From Burkholderiales bacterium (GTDB taxonomy: Bacteria; Pseudomonadota; Gammaproteobacteria; Burkholderiales; Burkholderiaceae_C), in contig CANFNE010000181.1 in NCBI GenBank assembly GCA_947448105.1, positions 1 to 5,165 of the forward strand: a stretch of DNA of 5,165 nt. Direction: 5' to 3'. The position numbers and the translations under genes were made by a program. Under the pieces are notes generated by a model. The model was given only the letters and a program-made list of their open reading frames with translations, was not told where the DNA came from and did no database searches. Positions 1 to 5,165 of the stretch are shown here, piece after piece (the first letter of the stretch is position 1; each line of letters starts with the position of its first letter).

Positions 1-307
1 CAACACGCTCGAAGAAGGCATCAAGGACTGCGACGTGGTCATCATGCTGCGCCTGCAAAACGAGCGCATGAACGGCGCGCTTTTGCCTTCAAGCCAAGAG
101 TATTTCAAGAGCTTTGGCCTGACCCCCGAAAAACTGCTGCTGGCCAAGAGCGACGCCATCGTCATGCACCCCGGCCCCATCAACCGCGGGGTGGAAATTG
201 ACTCGGCGGTGGTGGACGGGCTGCAAAGCGTGATCTTGCCGCAGGTGACTTTTGGCATCGCGGTGCGCATGGCGGTGATGGGCATCGTGGCTGGCAACGA
301 AGCGTAA
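1..307 (+). CDS. pyrB: Aspartate carbamoyltransferase catalytic chain, C-terminal part (5' end outside window)
   Basis: The frame starting at base 2 is open from the window edge to a TAA at 305-307, giving about 101 C-terminal residues. The enzyme joins carbamoyl phosphate and L-aspartate to make carbamoyl-aspartate, the first committed step of cytoplasmic pyrimidine synthesis. Two family signatures are visible. VVIMLRLQNERM contains the R-x-Q pair that in known aspartate carbamoyltransferases contacts aspartate (R229/Q231 in E. coli). MHPGPINRGVEI is the loop that matches E. coli HPLP and closes the active site. The wording resembles the Pseudomonas/betaproteobacterial class A enzymes rather than E. 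coli PyrB. The next gene encodes an inactive dihydroorotase homologue, the known structural partner of class A PyrB, which supports the call. The protein ends with a short tail (VAGNEA). Nothing suggests a broken gene; it is partial only because the window begins inside it. Confidence 0.96.
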   Translation, partial: NTLEEGIKDCDVVIMLRLQNERMNGALLPSSQEYFKSFGLTPEKLLLAKSDAIVMHPGPINRGVEIDSAVVDGLQSVILPQVTFGIAVRMAVMGIVAGNEA

Positions 308-319
308 GGAAAGCACGCC

Positions 320-1618
320 ATGAAAATTCTCATTCAAAACGGCCGCGTGATCGACCCGGCCAGTGGCTTTGACGCAGTAGCCCACGTGGCCGTTGCTGCA
401 GGGCGCGTCGTCTCCATTGGCACAGTACCAGCAGGTTTTGTCGCCGCACACACGATTAACGCCGCAGATTGCCTGGTGATTCCCGGCCTGGTGGATTTGG
501 CTGCGCGTCTGCGTGAGCCCGGCCACGAGCACGAAGGCATGCTGGCGTCTGAACTGGCCGCAGCGGTGGCCGGCGGCGTGACCAGCCTGGTTTGCCCGCC
601 CGACACCGACCCGGTGCTCGATGAGCCCGGTCTGGTGGAAATGCTGCGCTTCAAGGCGGAAAACCTGCACCAGGCGCGCGTGCTGCCGCTGGGCGCGCTC
701 ACGCGCGGCTTGCAAGGCGAGGTGCTGACCGAAATGCTGCAGCTCACCGAGGCCGGTTGCATCGGCTTTGGCCAGGCCGAAGTGCCGCTGGCCAATACGC
801 AGGTAATGCAGCGTGCGCTGCAATACGCGCGCTCCTTTGGCTACACCGTGTGGCTGCGCCCGCAAGAGCTGTATTTGGGCAAAGGCGTGGCCGCCAGCGG
901 GCCGCTGGCCACGCGCATGGGCCTGAGCGGCGTGCCGGTGGCGGCCGAAACCATTGCCTTGCACACGATTTTTGAACTGGTGCGCGCCACCGGCACCCGC
1001 GTGCACCTGTGCCGCATCAGCAGCGCCGCCGGGGTGGAACTGGTGCGCCAGGCCAAGGCCCAGGGCCTGCCGGTTACTTGCGACATCAGCATTAATTCCC
1101 TGCACCTGACCGACCTGGACGTGGGCTACTTTGACAGCCGCGCCCGCTTGAATCCACCGCTGCGCCAGCAAGCCGACCGCACCGCGCTGCGCGCGGCCCT
1201 GGCCGACGGCACGGTAGACGCCCTGGTGTCCGACCACACGCCCGTGGGCGCGGATGAAAAAGACCTGCCTTTTGCCGAAGCCGAACCGGGCGCCACCGGC
1301 CTGGAACTGCTGCTCAGCCTTGCCTTGAAATGGGCGCAGGCCGACGGCGTGCCCCTGGCCCATGCGCTGGCCTGCGTCACCAGCAACAGCGCAGCGGTGT
1401 TGGGCGCGTCGGTGGGGGAACCGGCCAGCAGCCTGGGACGTCTGCACGCAGGCGGCGTGGCTGATATTTGCGTGTTCGATCCCCAGGCATCCTGGCAAGT
1501 GCAGCCTCAGAGCTTGCGCAGCCAGAGCAAGCACACACCCTACGAAGGCTACGAGCTGCCAGCCCAGGTGCGCGCCACATTGGTGGGCGGCCGCCTGGCG
1601 TTTGAGCGCAGCGCCTAG
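320..1618 (+). CDS. pyrX: Dihydroorotase-like PyrC' (PyrX), predicted non-catalytic subunit of aspartate carbamoyltransferase
   Basis: This 432-residue amidohydrolase-fold protein has the dihydroorotase layout: an N-terminal beta part (MKILIQNGRVIDP), the barrel entry GLVDLAARLREPG (56-68), LNPPLR (277-282), SDHTP (304-308) and a C-terminal GGVADICVFDP (378-388). The catalytic metal site is lost. The usual D-x-H-x-H-LREPG reads D59-L-A61-A-R63-LREPG, so both histidines are gone. The HICHVS-type segment reads HLCRIS (229-234) with Arg for the metal-binding His. The segment that normally carries the bridging Asp/Lys reads GFGQAEVP. The DHAPH motif survives only as DHTPV. In Pseudomonas putida and relatives such a PyrC' does not hydrolyse dihydroorotate but is needed to assemble the PyrB-PyrC' dodecamer; I infer the same role here. 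An active dihydroorotase should be encoded elsewhere. The ATG at 320 follows AAGGA (306-310) at good spacing, and the gene begins 12 bases after pyrB, so the two are co-transcribed. Automatic annotation would probably call it simply dihydroorotase. Confidence 0.93.
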   Translation: MKILIQNGRVIDPASGFDAVAHVAVAAGRVVSIGTVPAGFVAAHTINAADCLVIPGLVDLAARLREPGHEHEGMLASELAAAVAGGVTSLVCPPDTDPVLDEPGLVEMLRFKAENLHQARVLPLGALTRGLQGEVLTEMLQLTEAGCIGFGQAEVPLANTQVMQRALQYARSFGYTVWLRPQELYLGKGVAASGPLATRMGLSGVPVAAETIALHTIFELVRATGTRVHLCRISSAAGVELVRQAKAQGLPVTCDISINSLHLTDLDVGYFDSRARLNPPLRQQADRTALRAALADGTVDALVSDHTPVGADEKDLPFAEAEPGATGLELLLSLALKWAQADGVPLAHALACVTSNSAAVLGASVGEPASSLGRLHAGGVADICVFDPQASWQVQPQSLRSQSKHTPYEGYELPAQVRATLVGGRLAFERSA

Positions 1619-1620
1619 CC

Positions 1621-2346
1621 ATGCGCGCCCTGGGTCGCCTGCTGCGCATGCTGGTGCACCTGGGCCGGGGCTTGTGGATTATTTACGGCCGCTTCCCCCG
1701 ACTAGAACCCGAAGCGCGTGACGCCGCAGTGCAAGCCTGGGCGCGCACCATGCTGGCCTGCCTGGGCGTGCAACTGCAAGTGCATGGCGAGGTGCCGCAG
1801 TATGGGCCGGTGCTACTGGCGGCCAACCATATTTCATGGCTTGACATCTTGGTGCTGCACGCCGCGCGGCACTGCCGCTTTATTTCCAAAGCCGATATCC
1901 AGCACTGGCCGCTGATTGGCACGCTGGCCACGGCAGCGGGCACGCTTTACATCACCCGCGAATCGCGCCGCGACGCCCTGCGCGTGGTGCACCACATGGC
2001 CGAGTGCCTGCGCGCACACGAGGTGCTGGCGGTGTTTCCCGAAGGCACCACGGGCGACGGCAGCACGGTGCTGCCTTTTCATGCCAATTTGTTCCAGGCC
2101 GCCATATCGGCCGACGCGCCGGTGGTGCCGGTGGGCCTGCGCTTTGTGGACAGGCGCACCGGGCTGGCGAGTTTTGCGCCGTGTTACATCGGCGACGACA
2201 CCCTGGTCGCTTCTATCTGGCGCACCTTGTGCGCCCAAGACCTGGCGGCAGTGGTGCACTTTGGCCCGGCGCAACACGCCGCCGGGCGCGACAGGCGCAG
2301 TTGGGCTGCAGAGGTACGCGCTGCGGTTATCCGCCTGCGCGACTGA
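1621..2346 (+). CDS. plsC: PlsC-family 1-acyl-sn-glycerol-3-phosphate acyltransferase
   Basis: This 241-residue protein has the four acyltransferase blocks in order: NHISWLD (69-75, catalytic H70 and D75), LYITRESRRDA (109-119, acceptor-side arginines), FPEGTT (139-144) and APVVPVGLRF (166-175). The family transfers an acyl chain to lysophosphatidic acid to make phosphatidic acid at the inner face of the cytoplasmic membrane. The N terminus (about 1-25, with LLRMLVHLGRGLWIIYGRF) is hydrophobic with scattered arginines, fitting a membrane-associated segment. The ATG lies two bases after the pyrX stop and has no good Shine-Dalgarno sequence, so translation is probably coupled to pyrX. A second in-frame ATG at 1648 (codon 10) is possible but would cut the N-terminal segment. 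Length is normal for the family. Related enzymes acylate lyso-ornithine lipid (OlsA) and share these motifs, so the acceptor substrate is not proven. The gene ends at TGA 2344-2346 and is the last member of this cluster. Confidence 0.9.
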   Translation: MRALGRLLRMLVHLGRGLWIIYGRFPRLEPEARDAAVQAWARTMLACLGVQLQVHGEVPQYGPVLLAANHISWLDILVLHAARHCRFISKADIQHWPLIGTLATAAGTLYITRESRRDALRVVHHMAECLRAHEVLAVFPEGTTGDGSTVLPFHANLFQAAISADAPVVPVGLRFVDRRTGLASFAPCYIGDDTLVASIWRTLCAQDLAAVVHFGPAQHAAGRDRRSWAAEVRAAVIRLRD

Positions 2347-2352
2347 ATTTTT

Positions 2353-2377
2353 AGCGAGCGGGTCGCCGCTTTTCGCT
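2353..2377 (+). terminator. Weak candidate intrinsic terminator after plsC
   Basis: AGCGG (2357-2361), loop GTCG, CCGCT (2366-2370) form a perfect 5-bp GC-rich stem followed by T residues (2370-2373). The flanking AGCG (2353-2356) and CGCT (2374-2377) could pair as an alternative longer stem with the Ts bulged. The site starts seven bases after the plsC stop, where a terminator is expected. The T-tract is short, so it is a poor textbook terminator and some read-through is likely. Confidence 0.35.
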
Positions 2378-2384
2378 GATGGCG

Positions 2385-2396
2385 CTGCAGCTGCAG
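2385..2396. repeat. 12-base perfect palindrome
   Basis: CTGCAGCTGCAG is two adjacent copies of CTGCAG and is fully self-complementary. It sits 39 bases after plsC in non-coding DNA. No role can be read from it, and it may be chance in GC-rich sequence. Confidence 0.3.
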
Positions 2397-2459
2397 GGCC
2401 GGGCTTGCCCTTTGGCAGTGCCTTGTAAAAAACTCCGTCCTCCCGCTTGAATTCCGGTC

Positions 2460-2475
2460 AGACCCCTGCGGGTCT
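2460..2475. repeat. Stem-loop AGACCC / GGGTCT in the plsC-tpsB gap
   Basis: AGACCC (2460-2465), loop CTGC, GGGTCT (2470-2475) is a perfect 6-bp inverted repeat. No T-tract follows on either side, so it is unlikely to be an intrinsic terminator. It could be part of a small dispersed intergenic repeat, because a RAYT/REP-like element often carries a GGTCAGACCCC-type core; that link is inference from pattern only. Confidence 0.35.
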
Positions 2476-2500
2476 CGCTGGCTTTGAATAACGTGATTCC

Positions 2501-2521
2501 GTCAGTTTTTGTCAGATTTTT
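2501..2521. repeat. Tandem GTCAG + T-run direct repeat
   Basis: GTCAGTTTTT (2501-2510) is followed directly by GTCAGATTTTT (2511-2521), two copies that differ by one inserted A. The copies mark the transition from GC-rich DNA to the AT-rich island. They could be paired regulator half-sites or the product of replication slippage. The second copy also provides TTGTCA (2509-2514), a fair match to a sigma-70 -35 box. Confidence 0.4.
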
Positions 2522-2590
2522 CGTATCAATACCGCTATAAAGTAAATTAAACAAATAAATATATTTTATTAATTTGATGTTTATTTAAGC
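2509..2590 (+). promoter_or_regulatory. Probable promoter/control region of the tpsBA operon
   Basis: The stretch from about 2534 to 2590 is strongly AT-rich inside otherwise GC-rich DNA and lies directly before tpsB, the natural place for its promoter. -10-like hexamers are TATAAA (2536-2541) and TATATT (2560-2565). The best -35-like element, TTGTCA (2509-2514), is 21 bases from TATAAA, which is too long for an ordinary sigma-70 promoter. Exact boxes therefore cannot be assigned. Such AT islands before surface-adhesin genes are typical H-NS/MvaT-family binding or UP-element DNA; that role is inferred. Confidence 0.4.
2544..2575. promoter_or_regulatory. Imperfect 32-base AT-rich dyad, possible operator
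   Basis: The left half AAATTAAACAAATAAA (2544-2559) matches the reverse complement of the right half (2560-2575) at 13 of 16 positions. The outermost seven bases of each arm (AAATTAA / TTAATTT) are perfect. The centre lies about 45 bases before the tpsB start, within the presumed promoter. AT-only sequence makes partial palindromes easily, so the operator reading is tentative. Confidence 0.3.
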
Positions 2591-2604
2591 GGATGTAAAA
2601 CACC

Positions 2605-4371
2605 TTGCGAGCGCTAGTTTCAGACCCTTCGAGCCAGCGAGAGAGAGCAAACGGAGCCATCGGGGCGGTACGCCGACGTGGTGCGCACGCGCTTCCTTTA
2701 TGGGTGTTCTTGCTGGGGTTGACAGCGGCGTGCCAGACACGCGCCAGCACCGACGCAGGTGCTTTGCAGCAGCAGTTTGAACGCGAGCGCGAGCAGGCGC
2801 GTCCTCTGCCGCGAAGGCTCGCGCCGGATATTGCCGCAGCGTCCGAGCCACCTTCACCCCGGCGCGGGCAGACATTGGCGGTGCGCGGCTTTGTCTTCCG
2901 TGGCAACACGGTTATTGACAGCGCCGATTTGTCTGCGGCGCTTGAACCCTACCGCCAGCGTCCGCTTGATTTCAGCGAAATGGAGGCACTCACTGCGGTG
3001 CTCTCGGCTGCTTACCGCGCGCGCGGCTACGTGGCATCTGCGACGCTGCCGGCCCAAGACGTGTCCGATGGCGTGCTGACCTTGGTGGTGGTGGAGGCGG
3101 TGCGGGGACAGTTGGTGTTGGACGCAGGCCCGCCGGTACGCACGGCCGTGGAGCGGGTCACGGGAATCATTGATCGTCAGTTGCGTCAGGGGGACATCTT
3201 GCGGATTGATGCGCTGGAGCGGGCGCTGTTGATCGCGTCCGATCTGCCGGGCCTTGCGGTTTCTGGCGCGTTGGCCGAGGGCACTTCGCCAGGCCAAAGC
3301 GACCTGGTCCTGAGCTTGACCGACAAGGCCGTGGTATCGGGCGATGTGGCTCTGGACAACACGGGTGGCGCCTCTACCGGCACCGACCATCTGGGTGTGA
3401 ATTTGTATGGCAACAGTGTGTTGGGGCAGAGCGAGCTGTGGAGTGTCAACCTCAGCCTGAACCAGGGCAGCAGTTATTCCCGTCTGGGCCTGACCTTTCC
3501 GGTGGGCTATGGCGGCTTGCGCTTGGGTATCAACGGCTCGCACCTGGATTACCGGGTGCTGTCGTCCGACTACAGCCGACTGGAACTGCATGGCTCCAGC
3601 GGCGTGTGGGGCCTGGAGGCGGTGCTGCCGCTGCTGCGTACGCAGTACCACAATCTGTATCTCAGCGCGGCCGTGGATGACAAGCGCTTTGTGAACTATT
3701 CCGCCAGTACGGTGGCGTCGCAATACAGCAGCCAGGCGGTGGTTTGGAGCCTTTACGGTAACCGGTATGACGATCTGGCCGGCGGCGGCGCCACCAGCGC
3801 GAACCTGGCCCTGGTGCAAGGCCACCTTAACCTTGATGCATCTCCAAACCGCACCGCCGATGCGCTCAGCACCCAAACCGCAGGTGACTACCGAAAACTG
3901 CGCTTTGGCGCGGGCCGCCAGCAGTCCGTGGGCGCAAATGTGGTGCTTTCGGTGCAAGTGTCTGGCCAATGGACCGACCAGAACCTGGACTCGTCCGAGA
4001 AGTTTTCATTGGGCGGCAGTGCGGGTGTGCGTGCCTATCCGGGCGGCGAGGCATTGGGCGCCATGGGCCGCATGGCCAGCGCTGAGCTGCGTTGGCGCGT
4101 GAGCGATGCGTTGGGCCTTTCTGCGTTTTACGACGCGGGCAGCATCACGGTCAACCCGCGCAATGATTACAGCGGCGCGTCGGCGCTCAACAGCTATGGG
4201 CTCGACGGTGCGGGGCTGGCGATGGTGTGGCAAGGCGACGGTGGCTTTACCTTCAAGCTGACCTGGGCGCGCCGCCTGGGCGACAACCCCAACCCCACAT
4301 CCACCGGGCGCGACCAGGACGGCACCTTCGTGCGTGACCGCCTGTGGGCCAGCGCCTTGGTGGCGTTTTAG
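2605..4371 (+). CDS. TpsB outer-membrane transporter of a two-partner secretion system (FhaC/ShlB/HMW1B family)
   Basis: The protein has 588 residues with a TTG start, normal family length. TpsB proteins sit in the outer membrane and export a partner TpsA protein from the periplasm. Visible order: long basic N-terminus (1-29), hydrophobic signal core about 29-42 (ALPLWVFLLGLTAA), a Gln/Glu/Arg helix (53-65) like the plug helix H1 of FhaC, a Pro-rich linker, POTRA1 (about 90-165, VRGFVFRGNTVID at the start), POTRA2 (about 166-242) and the beta-barrel (about 243-588). The barrel carries the loop-6 motif V475-R-A-Y-P (VRGY type) and F508-Y-D510; in FhaC the Arg and Asp of these motifs interact. 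It ends in Phe (ALVAF), the usual signal for insertion by the BAM complex. TTG is the first start-type codon after an in-frame TAA at 2596; no ATG precedes the signal core, and the only nearby alternative (GTG 2704) would cut into it. The Shine-Dalgarno match is weak (GGA 2591-2593). tpsA begins 30 bases downstream. Substrate class (adhesin, cytolysin or CDI toxin) is unknown. Confidence 0.93.
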   Translation: MRALVSDPSSQRERANGAIGAVRRRGAHALPLWVFLLGLTAACQTRASTDAGALQQQFEREREQARPLPRRLAPDIAAASEPPSPRRGQTLAVRGFVFRGNTVIDSADLSAALEPYRQRPLDFSEMEALTAVLSAAYRARGYVASATLPAQDVSDGVLTLVVVEAVRGQLVLDAGPPVRTAVERVTGIIDRQLRQGDILRIDALERALLIASDLPGLAVSGALAEGTSPGQSDLVLSLTDKAVVSGDVALDNTGGASTGTDHLGVNLYGNSVLGQSELWSVNLSLNQGSSYSRLGLTFPVGYGGLRLGINGSHLDYRVLSSDYSRLELHGSSGVWGLEAVLPLLRTQYHNLYLSAAVDDKRFVNYSASTVASQYSSQAVVWSLYGNRYDDLAGGGATSANLALVQGHLNLDASPNRTADALSTQTAGDYRKLRFGAGRQQSVGANVVLSVQVSGQWTDQNLDSSEKFSLGGSAGVRAYPGGEALGAMGRMASAELRWRVSDALGLSAFYDAGSITVNPRNDYSGASALNSYGLDGAGLAMVWQGDGGFTFKLTWARRLGDNPNPTSTGRDQDGTFVRDRLWASALVAF

Positions 4372-4385
4372 CGCCGTAGCGGCGC
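4371..4385 (+). promoter_or_regulatory. GC hairpin in the tpsB-tpsA junction
   Basis: GCGCCG (4371-4376), loop TAG, CGGCGC (4380-4385) is a perfect 6-bp all-GC inverted repeat. It begins at the last base of the tpsB stop codon and ends 16 bases before the tpsA ATG. No T-tract follows, so it is not an intrinsic terminator. It may limit translational coupling, stabilise an mRNA end, or affect tpsA initiation; all of these are inference. Confidence 0.45.
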
Positions 4386-4401
4386 ACGCAGTTTCCCCAG
4401 C

Positions 4402-5165
4402 ATGAACAAAATCTACCGCGTCCTGTGGAATGAGGCCAGCGCCACCTTTGTGGCGGTGGCGGAAAACGCCCGGGCAGGCCGAGCGGGGACTTCCCGTGTG
4501 TGCGCGGCAGGCGGTTTTGGGGGCCAGGTGCTGTGGGCCTTGTTGCAGCCTTTGGTGGCGGCGCTGGTCAGTGCCGGACTGGTGCACGCCGCTGGGCCTG
4601 CGCCCGACCAGTTGCCGGTGGGTGCCCAGGTGTCGGCGGGCAGCGTGGGCATCCGCCAGAACCAGGGGGTGATGGATATTTTGCAGACCAGCCAGCGCGC
4701 GGCCGTTAACTGGCAAAGCTTTGATGTGGGCAGTGCGGCCAAGGTCAACTTCCACCAGCCCCAGGCCAGCAGCGTGATTTTGAACCGTGTGCTGGGCAGC
4801 ACGCCCAGCCAGATCTTTGGCCAGATCAGCGCCAACGGCCAGGTGTTTTTGAGCAACCCCAACGGTGTGTACTTTTCGCCGGGCTCTAGCGTGGATGTGG
4901 GCGCGCTGGCCGCCACCACGCACAGAATCAGCGACGCCGACTTCATGGCGGGCAACTACCTGCTCGATCGCCAAGGCGCCGCCGCCAGCGTGGTGAATGA
5001 GGGCACGCTGAGCGCTAAGTACGGTGGCTACATCGCGCTGCTGGCGCCCGAGGTACGCAACCAAGGCCTGGTGCTGGCCAAGATGGGAACCGTTGCGCTG
5101 GCTGCAGGTGAGCGCTACCAGCTGCAAATCGGCAGCGAAGGCCAGCTGTTCAACGTCGTGGTAAG
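4402..5165 (+). CDS. TpsA exoprotein of the two-partner secretion system, N-terminal part (3' end outside window)
   Basis: The frame is open from ATG 4402 to the window edge, giving 254 residues without a stop. It starts with MNKIYRVLWNEASATFVAVAE, a classic extended signal peptide region (ESPR) found on large type V secreted proteins. A glycine-rich spacer follows, then a hydrophobic signal core at about 43-61 (VLWALLQPLVAALVSAGLV) and a likely cleavage near HAAG (62-65). From about 72 on it is a TPS/haemagglutination-activity domain: VNWQSFDVG (102-110), VILNRVLGS (125-133), GQVFLSNPNGVYF (146-158, with the family hallmark NPNG at 152-155) and GTVALAAGERYQL (229-241). This domain is recognised by TpsB and seeds the beta-helix. 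The segments recall HMW1A and betaproteobacterial filamentous haemagglutinins. The start is fixed by the ESPR although no Shine-Dalgarno sequence is seen. Family members run to thousands of residues, so most of the gene, including anything that would tell adhesin from CDI toxin or cytolysin, is outside the window. Confidence 0.95.
   Translation, partial: MNKIYRVLWNEASATFVAVAENARAGRAGTSRVCAAGGFGGQVLWALLQPLVAALVSAGLVHAAGPAPDQLPVGAQVSAGSVGIRQNQGVMDILQTSQRAAVNWQSFDVGSAAKVNFHQPQASSVILNRVLGSTPSQIFGQISANGQVFLSNPNGVYFSPGSSVDVGALAATTHRISDADFMAGNYLLDRQGAAASVVNEGTLSAKYGGYIALLAPEVRNQGLVLAKMGTVALAAGERYQLQIGSEGQLFNVVV

Noticed and set aside
89..1534. Long minus-strand open frame (481 codons) opposite pyrB and pyrX
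   Set aside because: It is His/Ala/Gln-rich with no recognisable domain and lies wholly opposite two well-supported genes; typical antisense frame of GC-rich codon usage.
2402..2430. Terminator made by the GGCA/TGCC repeats near 2406-2422
   Set aside because: Stems are only 4 bp and are followed by an A-run, not a T-run, on the + strand.
2351..2554. Possible 67-residue minus-strand protein in the plsC-tpsB gap
   Set aside because: No recognised domain and no clear ribosome site; the stretch is better explained by intergenic repeats and stem-loops.
2605..2745. TpsB as a lipoprotein through Cys43 (LTAAC)
   Set aside because: The -3 residue is Thr rather than Leu/Val/Ile, so the lipobox is poor, and TpsB transporters are barrel proteins cleaved by signal peptidase I.
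2854..3969. Long minus-strand open frame opposite tpsB
   Set aside because: Same low-complexity composition, no family motif, and the opposite strand encodes a complete TpsB protein.
4006..5127. Minus-strand open frame (373 codons) over the tpsB end and tpsA
   Set aside because: The + strand frame here has ESPR, signal core and NPNG motifs; the minus frame has no recognisable feature.

Overview
The window looks like a GC-rich betaproteobacterial chromosome segment, most likely Burkholderiales and possibly Comamonadaceae. This rests on the GC-rich coding sequence, the order pyrB - inactive dihydroorotase-like pyrC' - plsC-type acyltransferase, and the style of the two-partner secretion genes. 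No rRNA, tRNA, CRISPR array, transposase or complete mobile element is visible. All supported genes lie on the + strand.

Region 1 (1-2346) is a compact housekeeping cluster. The 3' end of pyrB (aspartate carbamoyltransferase catalytic chain) is followed after 12 bases by a dihydroorotase-like gene whose metal-binding residues are replaced. This is the pattern of the non-catalytic PyrC' (PyrX) subunit of class A aspartate carbamoyltransferases. Two bases later begins a PlsC-family 1-acylglycerol-phosphate acyltransferase. The spacing implies one transcript that links pyrimidine and phospholipid synthesis genes.

Region 2 (2347-2604, 258 bases) is non-coding. It holds a short stem followed by T residues just after plsC, a second 6-bp stem-loop, a tandem GTCAG-T-run repeat, and a very AT-rich island (about 2534-2590) containing an imperfect 32-base dyad. 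This is the likely terminator, promoter and operator zone between the two transcription units.

Region 3 (2605-5165) is a type Vb (two-partner) secretion locus. It holds tpsB, a complete FhaC/ShlB/HMW1B-like outer-membrane transporter with two POTRA domains and a 16-strand-type barrel. After 30 bases comes tpsA, the start of a large secreted exoprotein with an extended signal peptide region (ESPR), a hydrophobic signal core and a TPS/haemagglutination-activity domain. tpsA is cut by the window end, so its effector or adhesin part cannot be seen. TpsB would thread the TpsA product across the outer membrane, recognising it by the TPS domain. Points that merit attention are the non-ATG start of tpsB directly behind an ATG-TAA start-stop in the same frame, the hairpin and missing Shine-Dalgarno sequence before tpsA, and the AT-rich control region.
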